64,000 nucleotides of DNA from Stutzerimonas kunmingensis (GTDB taxonomy: Bacteria; Pseudomonadota; Gammaproteobacteria; Pseudomonadales; Pseudomonadaceae). Position 1 is the first letter of the stretch. Every line of letters starts with the position of its first letter. Shown here one piece after another: positions 36,156 to 44,832 of the stretch. Position numbers and translations under genes: made by a program. The stretch is from positions 4,588,001-4,652,000 of the forward strand of contig NZ_CP090366.1 in NCBI RefSeq assembly GCF_021432085.1. Direction: 5' to 3'. The notes beneath the pieces are model-generated. The model was not told where the DNA came from. It was given only the letters and a program-made list of their open reading frames with translations, and did not search any database.

Positions 36156-38219
36156 ATGATTCTCCGCCTTCACCCACTCGCCCTGGCCTGCCTGGCCGTC
36201 AGCAGCGCGTCCGCCTTCGCCGCTCCGCTGGAGCTGCAGGAAACCGTCGTCACCGCCAAGGGCTACGAGGCCGCAACGCAGGACATTCCGCAAGCCATCG
36301 AGGTGCTGCAGGCTCAGCCAACCGAAACGGCAGCGCCGGCCGGCAGCCTGTTCCGCGGCAAGCCCGGGCTCGCCGTGCATAGCGACGGCGCCTGGGGACA
36401 GAACCCGGTGTTGCGCGGCATGAAGAAGGAAAGCGTGGTGCTGATGGTCGACGACGTGCGGGTCAATTCCGGCCAGCCGCAGGGCTCGCTGGCCTCCATG
36501 CTCGATCTCGGCCTGCTGGAACGCGCCGAAGTGGTCAAGGGTCCGGGCTCGGTGCTGTACGGCAGCGGCGCCATGGGCGGGGTGGTCAACCTGATCACGC
36601 CACAGGCACGCTTCACCGAGCAGGACGAACGCAGCGGACGCTTCTCCACCAGCGCCAGCAGCGTCGACAAGGGCTTTACCGGCGCTACGCTGCTGCGCGA
36701 CTCCAGCTCCGATCATGCCCTGGCGCTGGGCGTTGCCGGGCGCAAGGTCAACGATTACAAGAGCCCCAACGGTACCGAAGAGAACACCGGCTACAGCTCC
36801 GATACCCTGCTGCTCAAGTACAAGCAACGGCTGGCCGAGGATGTCAGCGTCAACCTGAACATCCAGCGCCACACCGACCGCGACGTCTGGTACCCGGGCT
36901 CGGCGCGTACCGGCGGGCAGCCGGGCGGCGCCGGCATCCCGGTACCACTCGGCACCGCGACCATCCATTCGCCGGAACAGCAGCGCGAGCTGTTCCAGAT
37001 CGGCCTGGAAAACGGCCTCGGTGAAGGCACTCTGACCACCGAGCTCTATCGTCAGGAGGTGTACCGGGAGATCCGCGCCTACTCCGAGCGGCTCGACCGC
37101 GACTATGTACGCAACAACGTCAGCTTCATCACCCACGGGCTGCGCTCGAGCTGGGTGGTGCCAGTAGCCGATCACCTGCTGACGGTGGGCGTCGACGGCT
37201 GGAAGATGACCGGCGATCCGGAGCGCTACGTGGATGGCCCGCCAACCTTCAACAACAACCAGCGCAACGACCCCTTCAAGGACGCCGAGATCAAATCCTA
37301 CGGGCTGTTCGTGCAGGATGAATTCGACCTCGGCCAGACGCGCCTGACCGCCGGCGCCCGCTACGACCGCATCAGCGCCGACGCCCGAGCCAAGGGCAAC
37401 GGTCCTTCATTTACAACCAGCGGCCTGGACAGCACCGACCACAACCTGTCGTGGTCACTGGGCGCGCTGCATCCGCTGACTGACACCCTGAACCTCTACG
37501 CCAACGTCGGCCAGGCCTACCGCGCCGCCGACATGCGCGAGCGCTACGACGACGCGCCGCGCGGCGACGGCTACTTCCACGTCGGCAACCCGCAGCTGGA
37601 CCCGGAGCGCTCCACCAGTTTCGAGCTTGGCCTCAAGGGTAGCGATGGCGATTTCACCTATCAGCTGGCGGCCTTCCACACCCGCATCGACGACTACATC
37701 GCCGGCCGCGTGACCGGCACCAACGCGCCCAACGGGCTGCCGATCAAGCGCACCGAGAACCTCGACAAGGTGGTGATCTACGGCCTTGAAGGCAGCGCCA
37801 GCAAGGCCGTCGGCGCCTTCGTGGTGGACGGCAGCTTCACCTGGCTGCGCGGCGAGAACAAACAGGACGACGAACCACTGCACCAGATGCCGGCCCACGA
37901 GCTGACCCTGGGCATTGGCCAGCCGGCCGAACGCGGCCTCTACTGGCATGCCCAGCTGCGCGCGGTCGCCGAGCAGGATCGTGTAGCGACCGAGTTCACC
38001 CGCGGTGGCGAGGACCGTACCGCAGGCTTCGTTACCGCCGATGCCAGCCTCGGCTGGGGCTTCGGCAAGATCGGCGTGCTGCAGACTGCCAACCTCGACG
38101 CGCGCCTTAGCAACCTGTTCGACAAGGCCTACCACGAGCATCTGGCTGACGGCATCAGCGGCAACGAGCTGGAAGCACCCGGGCGCGGCATCACCGTCGC
38201 GCTGAGCGGGAGCTTCTGA
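36156..38219 (+). CDS. TonB-dependent outer-membrane receptor
   Basis: A 687-residue outer-membrane receptor. The signal peptide ends near ASAFA; the TonB box is ETVVTA about 8 residues into the mature protein. The plug domain follows (LRGMKKESVVLMVDDVRV, LERAEVVKGPGSVLYGSGAMGGVVNLI), then the 22-strand barrel, ending in the expected aromatic residue (ITVALSGSF). GGGAG precedes the ATG. The Fur box upstream suggests an iron-linked ligand such as a haem or chelate, and the plug resembles haem/copper-receptor-like proteins, but nothing in the sequence fixes the ligand. It leads an operon with an ABC importer and nnrS; the next gene starts on its stop codon. Confidence 0.92.
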   Translation: MILRLHPLALACLAVSSASAFAAPLELQETVVTAKGYEAATQDIPQAIEVLQAQPTETAAPAGSLFRGKPGLAVHSDGAWGQNPVLRGMKKESVVLMVDDVRVNSGQPQGSLASMLDLGLLERAEVVKGPGSVLYGSGAMGGVVNLITPQARFTEQDERSGRFSTSASSVDKGFTGATLLRDSSSDHALALGVAGRKVNDYKSPNGTEENTGYSSDTLLLKYKQRLAEDVSVNLNIQRHTDRDVWYPGSARTGGQPGGAGIPVPLGTATIHSPEQQRELFQIGLENGLGEGTLTTELYRQEVYREIRAYSERLDRDYVRNNVSFITHGLRSSWVVPVADHLLTVGVDGWKMTGDPERYVDGPPTFNNNQRNDPFKDAEIKSYGLFVQDEFDLGQTRLTAGARYDRISADARAKGNGPSFTTSGLDSTDHNLSWSLGALHPLTDTLNLYANVGQAYRAADMRERYDDAPRGDGYFHVGNPQLDPERSTSFELGLKGSDGDFTYQLAAFHTRIDDYIAGRVTGTNAPNGLPIKRTENLDKVVIYGLEGSASKAVGAFVVDGSFTWLRGENKQDDEPLHQMPAHELTLGIGQPAERGLYWHAQLRAVAEQDRVATEFTRGGEDRTAGFVTADASLGWGFGKIGVLQTANLDARLSNLFDKAYHEHLADGISGNELEAPGRGITVALSGSF

Positions 38220-39211
38220 TGCTGCGCCATCTGCTGATGGTCGTCCTGCTGGCTGCCGGTACACCGGCACTGGCGGACAAGCTGCCGCGCCTGATTCTGG
38301 CCGGCCCTTCCTCGTCGGTATCGAACCCACTGATCCACATGGTCGAATCCGGCGCACTGGACGACCTGGCGGACAAGGTGGAATTCGTCAGCTGGCGCGA
38401 TCCCGACCAGCTGCGCCTGCTGGCGCTTAACCAGCAGGCGGACGTGCTGGCCATGCCAGTCAACGTCGCCGCCAACCTCTACAACCGCGGCGCCAAGCTG
38501 CGCATGCTCAACGTTTCGACCTGGGGTCTGCTCTGGCTAGTGTCCCGCGAACAGGGCCTGAGCACCCTCGACGACCTGCGCGGCAAGGAAATCGCCATGC
38601 CGTTCCGTGGCGACATGCCGGACATCCTCTTCGGCCTGCTGGCCGAGCGTGCCGGCATCGATGTGCGCAAGGACCTGCGTCTGCGCTACGTCGCCACCCC
38701 CATCGACGCCATGCAGCTGTTGCTGATGCGCCGTACCGACCATGCCCTGCTGGCCGAGCCGGCCATCTCCATGGCCCTGCGCAAGGCAAGCGAAGGGCCG
38801 CTGGGACTGGTCGCGCCGGATCTGTATCGCAGTGTCGACCTGCAACAGGAGTGGGGCCGCCTGCTGCAACGCGAAGCACGCATCCCGCAGGCGGGCATCG
38901 CGCTGATGGCCAGCGTGAAGGACCAGCCGCAGATCGCCGCACGGATCGCCCAGGCCTACGCCGACTCGCTGCAATGGTGCAGCGCCAACGCCGAACGCTG
39001 CGGGCAGCTGGTCGCCAAGCATCTGCCGATGCTCAGCGCCGAAGCGGTAACCGACTCATTGGCCGTGGCGCAGATGGACGCCGTGCCCGCCGCCGAGGCG
39101 CGGGCGGAAGTCGAGTATCTGTTCGAACTGCTGCTGAAGAAGAATCCGGCGCTGATCGGCGGCAAGCTGCCGGCCGATGACTTCTACTCGCCGGTCAGCG
39201 CTCAGCCATGA
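38219..39211 (+). CDS. ABC transporter substrate-binding protein, NMT1/SsuA-like
   Basis: A 330-residue periplasmic binding protein with signal peptide MLRHLLMVVLLAAGTPALA. The mature sequence fits the NMT1/THI5-like group (nitrate, sulfonate, taurine and pyrimidine-type binding proteins): GALDDLADKVEFVSW, QADVLAMPVNVAANLYNRG, STLDDLRGKEIAMPF, and DHALLAEPAIS. Sequence alone does not identify the ligand. Its ATG shares a base with the receptor's stop, and its end overlaps the permease start by four bases. Pairing of this importer type with a TonB receptor and NnrS is unusual. Confidence 0.87.
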   Translation: MLRHLLMVVLLAAGTPALADKLPRLILAGPSSSVSNPLIHMVESGALDDLADKVEFVSWRDPDQLRLLALNQQADVLAMPVNVAANLYNRGAKLRMLNVSTWGLLWLVSREQGLSTLDDLRGKEIAMPFRGDMPDILFGLLAERAGIDVRKDLRLRYVATPIDAMQLLLMRRTDHALLAEPAISMALRKASEGPLGLVAPDLYRSVDLQQEWGRLLQREARIPQAGIALMASVKDQPQIAARIAQAYADSLQWCSANAERCGQLVAKHLPMLSAEAVTDSLAVAQMDAVPAAEARAEVEYLFELLLKKNPALIGGKLPADDFYSPVSAQP

Positions 39212-39562
39212 GCCTCCTGCGCAGCTGGCTGGCGGGCCTGCCCGGCTATCTGTGGAGCGGCTGGGGCGCTCTGGCCAGCCTGTTTCTGCTGCTGGCGGGC
39301 TGGGAGGCAGTGGCTAGCCACTATGGCGCACTGGTGCTGCCGGCGCCTCTGGAGACCTTTGCCCGACTGCTTCAGCTGATCGATGAAGGTGCCGCCTGGC
39401 CGGAGCTGCTGGCCACCAGTCGCCGGGCGCTGCTCGGCTTCGCTCTTTCCGTAGTGGTCGGCAGCGTGCTCGGGCTCGCCGCCGGTGTCTCCATGACCGC
39501 CTCGATGATGGCGCGGCCACTGGTTACCGTGCTCATGGGCATGCCGCCAATCGCCTGGCTAG

Positions 39563-39578
39563 CCCGCATTTCTCACAG
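39563..39578 (+). repeat. Left inverted repeat of the IS element
   Basis: CCCGCATTTCTCACAG, identical in reverse complement to the right end. Because the target CTAG is itself a palindrome, the symmetry visually extends to 20 bases on each side. Confidence 0.95.
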
Positions 39579-39657
39579 GAAGAGATGCACCGGGCCGTCG
39601 GATGCGCGAAAATTGTTGTGCAAAGAACGATTTAGCGCGACAACGGAGAGCGGCCCG

Positions 39658-41040
39658 ATGCAGACACAGTGTAATCCGAAGCAGTACACGTTTTCAGGGG
39701 TGGGGCGGCGCGCGGTGGTAGCCGGATTTGATGGCGGTCGGGTGAGTTCGGATGGCGGCGCGTTGCTGCTCAAACAAACCGATGAAGCGGTGGGGTTGTT
39801 CGATCGCCTGGCCGGCTGTTTCCAGGACGATCGGATGCCCGAGGCGGTGGAGTTTCCGCTGCGCACGCTGGTGGCGCAGCGGGTGATGGGCATCGCGCTG
39901 GGCTACGAGGATCTCAACGATCACGAGCAACTGCGCCACGACCCGCTGCTGGGCGCGGTGATCGGCAAGCTGCAGTCCGGACGTGCGCGCTGTGCGCCCT
40001 TGGCCGGCAAGAGCACGCTCAACCGGCTGGAGCGCTTCCAGGCGCAGGGCAGTTCGCGCTATCACAAGATCCGGCCGCAGGCCGGCATGATCGAGGATCT
40101 GTTCGTCGATCTGTTTCTGGACGCCCACCGCAGGCCGCCAGAGGAGATCATCCTGGATCTGGATGCCACCGACGATCCGCTGCATGGGCAGCAGGAGGGC
40201 CGGTTCTTTCACGGCTACTACGGGGGTTACTGTTACCTGCCGCTGTACATCTTCTGCGGCCGTCACCTGCTGTGCGCCAAGTTGCGCCCGGCCAACGTCG
40301 ATGGCGCCGCCGGGGCGCTGGAAGAGGTGCAACGCATCGTCAAGCAGATTCGCGCCCGCTGGCCAGACACGCGCATCGTGCTGCGCGCCGACTCGGGGTT
40401 CTGCCGGGATGACCTGATGACTTGGTGCGAAGCACAGTCGGTCGATTATGTCTTCGGACTGGCGCGCAACGCGCGCCTGACCCGGGCCATCGGCCCGAGC
40501 CTGCGGCAGGCCCAGGCGCAGTGCGAAGCGACGGGAGTCCCGGCACGGGTGTTCCAGGAACTGCACTACCGCACGAGGAAAAGCTGGAGCGCCGAGCGCC
40601 GGGTGGTGGCCAAGGCCGAGGCCTTGCCGGGCAAGACCAACCCACGCTTCGTGGTGACCACGCTTGCGGTCGGGGACTGGCCGGACAAGGCGCTGTATGA
40701 GGATCTCTACTGCGCGCGCGGCGAGATGGAGAACCGCATCAAGGAGTGTCAGCTCGACCTGTTCGCCGACCGCACCTCCACCGCGACGCTGCGCAGCAAC
40801 CAGCTGCGGCTGTGGCTGTCCTCGTTCGCCTACGTGCTGCTCGAAAGCCTGCGCAGGCTGGCGCTGTCGGGGACCGAACTGGCCCAGGCCACGGCCGGTA
40901 GCATCCGCCTGAAGCTGCTCAAGATCGGCGCGGTCATCACCGTGAGCGTGCGCCGGGTCAAAGTGGCCATGAGTTCGGCCTTCCCGCAGCAGGAGGTGTT
41001 CGATCACGCCTTCGATGTCTTGAGCGCCGCGGCGCGCTGA
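39658..41040 (+). CDS. IS1380-family transposase
   Basis: A 460-residue DDE transposase. Acidic catalytic positions are recognisable as ILDLDATDDP (first Asp), VLRADSGF (second Asp) and YCARGEMENRIKECQLDLFADR split over the Glu region, the IS1380 Y-x2-RG-x-MEN-x-IKE motif. The N terminus (SSDGGALLLKQ) and FFHGYYGGYCYLPLYIF are also characteristic. ATG 39658 is preceded by GGAG about 10 bases upstream. The frame is continuous with the interrupted permease from 39208, so read-through translation from the host operon could add an N-terminal extension. No frameshift or stop is seen, so the enzyme should be functional. Confidence 0.95.
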   Translation: MQTQCNPKQYTFSGVGRRAVVAGFDGGRVSSDGGALLLKQTDEAVGLFDRLAGCFQDDRMPEAVEFPLRTLVAQRVMGIALGYEDLNDHEQLRHDPLLGAVIGKLQSGRARCAPLAGKSTLNRLERFQAQGSSRYHKIRPQAGMIEDLFVDLFLDAHRRPPEEIILDLDATDDPLHGQQEGRFFHGYYGGYCYLPLYIFCGRHLLCAKLRPANVDGAAGALEEVQRIVKQIRARWPDTRIVLRADSGFCRDDLMTWCEAQSVDYVFGLARNARLTRAIGPSLRQAQAQCEATGVPARVFQELHYRTRKSWSAERRVVAKAEALPGKTNPRFVVTTLAVGDWPDKALYEDLYCARGEMENRIKECQLDLFADRTSTATLRSNQLRLWLSSFAYVLLESLRRLALSGTELAQATAGSIRLKLLKIGAVITVSVRRVKVAMSSAFPQQEVFDHAFDVLSAAAR

Positions 41041-41201
41041 CAGCCGCACACCCACCGTCCCCCTCCACATCACACCCCGTCCACCCTGCCGCAAGCGCCT
41101 TGTTCAAGCGCGCTCGCAGGCGCTTGCCCGAAATCAGCGCTGTCGGCAGCCTGCGCCACCTGCGACGACCTGCGTCCGTCAAAACGGCCCAATGCGCAGG
41201 G

Positions 41202-41217
41202 CTGTGAGAAATGCGGG
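41202..41217 (-). repeat. Right inverted repeat of the IS element
   Basis: CTGTGAGAAATGCGGG, the exact reverse complement of the left end, followed by the second copy of the CTAG target duplication. Confidence 0.95.
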
Positions 41218-41654
41218 CTAGTACTGGCGATGCTCTGGTTCGGCGCCAGCGACGGCACCCCGGTGTTCACCGTGTTCATCGCCAGCTTTCCGCTGGTGTT
41301 CGTCGGTGCGTTGCAAGGCACCCGTACGCTGGACAACCAGCTAAAGGATATGGCCCTGGCATTTCGCCTGCCGCGGCGGATGCTGTTGCTCGATGTCTAT
41401 CTGCCGCACGTCGTCTCCTACCTGTTTCCGGCCTGGATCACCGCACTCGCCATGGCCTGGAAGATCGTGGTGATGGCCGAACTACTCGCCACCCAGGACG
41501 GCGTCGGCGCCGCGTTGGCGGTATCACGCTCGCACCTGGATACCAGCGCGACCATGGCCTGGATCACCGCGGTGGTCGGTCTGCTGCTGGCGGTGGAGTA
41601 CCTGCTGCTGGAACCGATCAAGCGCGAAGTCGAGCGCTGGCGCGAGGTGTCTTC

Positions 41655-42479
41655 ATGACGCAATTGCACATCCACGGCCTGGCCCACGCCTTCGGTCGCG
41701 ACGAGATATTCAGCGGCATAGACTTCAACCTGGCGGCGGGCGAAGTGGTCGCCCTGGTCGGCCCCTCCGGCTGCGGCAAGACCACCCTGCTGCATCTTTG
41801 CGCGGGGCTGCTGGACGTCCAGGAAGGTCGCATCGACAACGGTTTCGGCAACCCCGCCAGCATGTTCCAGCAACCGCGGCTGCTGCCGTGGAAAACCACG
41901 CTCGACAACATCGCCCTGGGGCTCAAGGCGGCAGGCATGGCGCGACAGCAACGCCTGCAGCAGGCCAGTTCCCTCGCGCTGCGCCTGGGGCTGGCCGCAG
42001 GCGATCTCGGCAAGTTTCCGCACCAGCTTTCCGGCGGCATGCAGAGCCGCGTGTCGCTGGCGCGGGCGCTGGTGCTGCAGCCGGATCTGCTGCTGCTCGA
42101 CGAACCCTTCGCCGCGCTGGATATCGGCCTCAAGGAAGACCTTTATGCCCTGCTGCTGGCCGAGCAGGCTGCACGCGGCATGGGCGTGCTGATGATCACC
42201 CACGACCTGATGGAAGCCGTGCGCCTGGCCGACCGCATCCTGGTCATGGCGGCGGCGCCGGGGCGCATCGTCAGTCACCTTGAGCTGGATCTGCCAGCCG
42301 TGCAGCGCAGCGATGCCTGGATCTACCAACACACCGCCGAGTTGCTGCAGTTGCCGGCCGTGCGGGAAAGTTTCGGCCTGGCCAGCCGCGCGCCGCAGAC
42401 CTTGCCTGGCGCCGCCAAAGCCGCCATTCGCGAGGCGGCCCCCTTACCCCTCGCCAGCAGAGCGCGCTCACGATGCTGA
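41655..42479 (+). CDS. ABC transporter ATPase, SsuB/TauB-like
   Basis: A 274-residue ATPase of the nitrate/sulfonate/taurine class. Walker A GPSGCGKTTLLHL (about residues 35-47), Q-loop FQQPRLLPWKTTLDNIALGL, signature LSGGMQSRVSLARAL, Walker B LLLLDEPFAALD and switch His in MITHDLMEA are all present. The start ATG 41655 overlaps the permease stop. It would energise the permease that is now broken by the insertion sequence, so it may be an orphan in this strain. The C-terminal ~40 residues are Ala/Pro/Arg-rich and extend past the usual end. It overlaps nnrS by seven bases. Confidence 0.92.
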   Translation: MTQLHIHGLAHAFGRDEIFSGIDFNLAAGEVVALVGPSGCGKTTLLHLCAGLLDVQEGRIDNGFGNPASMFQQPRLLPWKTTLDNIALGLKAAGMARQQRLQQASSLALRLGLAAGDLGKFPHQLSGGMQSRVSLARALVLQPDLLLLDEPFAALDIGLKEDLYALLLAEQAARGMGVLMITHDLMEAVRLADRILVMAAAPGRIVSHLELDLPAVQRSDAWIYQHTAELLQLPAVRESFGLASRAPQTLPGAAKAAIREAAPLPLASRARSRC

Positions 42480-43729
42480 AAACCTTATCGCCGCGACTCG
42501 CCAACTGGTCGCTGCTGCTGTGCAGCTTCCGTCCGCTGTTTCTCGCCACCGTGCTGCTGGCTGTGGTGGGTGTTGCACTTTGGCTGGGTTTTCTCGGTTT
42601 CGGGATACCGCTGCCAGGCGTGCCGGGTGGACCAATGGTCTGGCATGCCCACGAAATGCTGCTCGGCTTCGGCCTGGCGGCAGTCGCCGGCTTCGTTCTC
42701 ACCGCGGTGCCGGAATTCACTGCTACCGCAGCGTTCGGTCGGCATGTGGGTTTCGGCTTTCTACTGCTGTGGCTAGCCGCCAGGCTGAGCTTCTGGCTTT
42801 CCGGCGTCATGGGGCCGTGGCCGGCGGCGCTGTTCAACAGTGCCTTCGCCATCGCTCTGCTTGTGCTGCTCACACCACGCCTGCTGGGCGACCCGCTACG
42901 CCGGCAGTACGGCTTCTTCGGCGGGCTCGGCGCACTGGCGCTGGTGACCGTGGGCTTTCATGTCGATGCCGTCGGCGACCGATACGCGATGCGCTGGCTG
43001 TACGCTGGCATCGGCGTGATGATGGTGCTGATCGTGGTGGCCATGAGCCGAATCTCCATGCGCATTCTCAACGACGCCATCCAGGCACGCCGGGATGCCG
43101 GGCACGACGTGGACGATGACTACCGCGCGCGTCCGCCACGACGCAACCTGGCGATCTTCTGCATCAGCCTATTCACTCTCGCCGAATGGCTGGCACTGTC
43201 GGCACCGCTGAACGGCTGGCTGGCCCTGGCCACAGCCGCCGCCATGTTCAATCTGCTCAACGACTGGCACATCGGCCGAGCGCTGCTGGAGCGCTGGTCG
43301 CTGATGCTCTACAGCGTCTACTGGCTGATGGCGCTGGGCTATGGCGCACTGGGTGTCTCGCTGCTAGCCGACGGCTTTGCCAGCAGCGCAGGCCGCCATC
43401 TGCTGACGCTTGGCGCCATGGGCGTATCGATTCTCGCGGTGCTGTGCATCGCCGGGCGTACCCACAGTGGCTATGCACTGGATCAGCGGCGCTGGGTGCC
43501 GATAGCGACCTGCCTGCTGGTGCTCGCCGCGCTGCTGCGTGCCAGTGCGGGGCTGCCGGGCGCTCCCGTGCCGCTGCTGAACATGCTCGCCGGGCTCGGT
43601 TGGCTGACAGTCTTTGGCCTGGCGCTACGCTACCTGGCACCGATCTGGCTGCGCCCGCGCCCGGACGGTGGTACGGGATGTGAAGAACCGATGGATGAAC
43701 ACAGCACGGGTTCGGGCTGCCGGACCTGA
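42473..43729 (+). CDS. nnrS: NnrS-family haem-copper membrane protein
   Basis: A 418-residue protein with about 12 membrane helices. The NnrS hallmarks are VWHAHEMLLGFGLAAVAGFVLTAVPEFT near the N terminus (shown here at about residues 55-85), FNLLNDWHIGRALL, and the GRTHSGYAL segment. NnrS is a membrane haem and copper protein linked to nitric-oxide stress and usually controlled by NO-responsive FNR relatives. The FNR-type box at the head of this operon fits that. The insertion sequence upstream in the permease gene could have polar effects on its expression. It ends before a large bidirectional terminator. Confidence 0.93.
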   Translation: MLKTLSPRLANWSLLLCSFRPLFLATVLLAVVGVALWLGFLGFGIPLPGVPGGPMVWHAHEMLLGFGLAAVAGFVLTAVPEFTATAAFGRHVGFGFLLLWLAARLSFWLSGVMGPWPAALFNSAFAIALLVLLTPRLLGDPLRRQYGFFGGLGALALVTVGFHVDAVGDRYAMRWLYAGIGVMMVLIVVAMSRISMRILNDAIQARRDAGHDVDDDYRARPPRRNLAIFCISLFTLAEWLALSAPLNGWLALATAAAMFNLLNDWHIGRALLERWSLMLYSVYWLMALGYGALGVSLLADGFASSAGRHLLTLGAMGVSILAVLCIAGRTHSGYALDQRRWVPIATCLLVLAALLRASAGLPGAPVPLLNMLAGLGWLTVFGLALRYLAPIWLRPRPDGGTGCEEPMDEHSTGSGCRT

Positions 43730-43879
43730 GCGGTGATCGGCAACTGGACGCGGTATTCGCTGCAGGCGAACAGACAACCGGGCCGTGAATGCGGGCTCGG
43801 GGACGGAGAAGGCGCGGCGGTGGATAAGCTTCGCGTTATTCACCCTACTGCTCTGCGGCAGGGGACACTCCATCTGAAA

Positions 43880-43913
43880 CGAAAAGGGCGCATCGATGCG
43901 CCCTTTTCGTTTT
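43880..43913. terminator. Bidirectional terminator between nnrS and spuH
   Basis: A perfect 30-bp palindrome (15-bp arms starting CGAAAAGGGCGCATC) centred between 43894 and 43895, with A-rich and T-rich outer arms and TTTT following on the plus strand. It separates two convergent operons and can work in both directions. The 150 bp between nnrS and the palindrome show no gene. Confidence 0.9.
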
Positions 43914-43929
43914 GCTGCTCAAACCATCA

Positions 43930-44832
43930 TCAGGTATGCGCCGAGGGCGGCACCAGCACCTTGCGGCTGTCGATCACCTGACGCCAGGTGGGATTGCCAG
44001 CGGTCTCATCCATCGCCTGCTGCATCGCGCGAATACGGCGCTTCTCGGCCCGGCGGCTGAGGTACCAGGCGAGAAAGGTCGCCAGCGACACGCTGAGCAG
44101 GATCAGACTTGCCACCGCGTTGATCTCCGGCTTCACGCCCAGGCGCACGGCGGAAAAGATCTCCATCGGCAGAGTGGTCGAACCCGGCCCGGAGACGAAG
44201 CTGGCCAGTACCAGATCGTCCAGTGACAGTGCGAACGAAAGCATGCCGCCGGCCGCTAGCGAGGGCGCGATCATCGGCATGGTGATCAGGAAGAACACCT
44301 TCCACGGCCGCGCTCCGAGGTCCATCGCCGCTTCCTCGATGGACAGGTCCAGCTCGCGCAGGCGCGCCATCACCACTACCGCGACGTAGGCCGAGCAGAA
44401 CGTGGTGTGGGCGATCCAGATGGTCACCAGCCCGCGTTGCGCCGGCCAGCCGATCAGTTGCGCCATGGCGACGAACAGCAGCAGCAGGGATAGACCGGTG
44501 ATCACTTCCGGCATCACCAGCGGCGCGGTGACCAGGCCACCGAACAGCGTACGGCCGCGGAACACCGGGATACGGGTGAGGACGAAAGCCGCCATCGTGC
44601 CCAGAGCCACCGCGGCAATCGCGGTATAGGCCGCGACTTCCAGCGAGCGCATTACCGCGCCCATCAACTGGGAGTTGTCGAGCAGGCCGGCGTACCATTT
44701 CAGCGACCAGCCCCCCCACACCGTCACCAGCCGCGACGCATTGAACGAGTAGATGATCAGGATGACCATCGGCAGGTAGATGAACAGCAGCCCGAGCACC
44801 AGGATCAGGTTGGAAAAGCTCCAGCGTTTCAT
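43930..44832 (-). CDS. spuH: Polyamine ABC transporter permease SpuH (PotI-like)
   Basis: A 300-residue permease with six helices and the EAA loop IEEAAMDLGARPWKVFFLITMPMIAPSL (about residues 175-205). The motif FNASRLVTVWGGWSLKWYAGLL is typical of PotI proteins. It pairs with SpuG to form the channel for putrescine/spermidine. Last gene of the spuABCDEFGH-like operon; its start overlaps the spuG stop by four bases. Confidence 0.95.
   Translation of the reverse strand: MKRWSFSNLILVLGLLFIYLPMVILIIYSFNASRLVTVWGGWSLKWYAGLLDNSQLMGAVMRSLEVAAYTAIAAVALGTMAAFVLTRIPVFRGRTLFGGLVTAPLVMPEVITGLSLLLLFVAMAQLIGWPAQRGLVTIWIAHTTFCSAYVAVVVMARLRELDLSIEEAAMDLGARPWKVFFLITMPMIAPSLAAGGMLSFALSLDDLVLASFVSGPGSTTLPMEIFSAVRLGVKPEINAVASLILLSVSLATFLAWYLSRRAEKRRIRAMQQAMDETAGNPTWRQVIDSRKVLVPPSAHT

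Larger units (their letters stand above)
39563..41217 (+). mobile_element. IS1380-family insertion sequence, 1655 bp, complete
   Basis: The element is bounded by perfect 16-bp inverted repeats (CCCGCATTTCTCACAG at 39563-39578 and its complement at 41202-41217) and flanked by a 4-bp direct target duplication CTAG (39559-39562 and 41218-41221). One transposase gene fills most of it; the last ~177 bp before the right end are non-coding. Four-base duplications and ends beginning CC are usual for this family. Intact ends, an intact transposase and identical target copies indicate a recent insertion. Confidence 0.95.
39208..41658 (+). pseudogene. ABC permease (SsuC/TauC-like) interrupted by an IS1380-family element
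   Basis: The two halves of one permease flank the insertion: residues 1-118 are encoded by 39208-39562 and the rest by 41222-41658. Removing the 1655-bp element plus one CTAG copy restores a 263-residue frame with no mismatch across the junction (GMPPIAWL joins VLAMLWFGASDG). The reconstructed protein has about six helices and the EAA-loop region GALQGTRTLDNQLKDMALAF, as in nitrate/sulfonate-type permeases. The upstream half reads in frame into the transposase gene, giving a 610-codon open frame, but this is not a sensible protein. The 3' half could at most yield a 142-residue fragment from ATG 41230. The importer is therefore probably inactive in this strain. Confidence 0.93.

Noticed and set aside
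39208-41040. 610-residue permease-transposase fusion as a true gene
   Set aside because: Terminal repeats, target duplication and the restored permease frame show it results from insertion; the transposase has its own start.
43730-43879. Small gene between nnrS and the palindromic terminator
   Set aside because: Short open frames exist but lack a ribosome-binding site and any recognisable feature.
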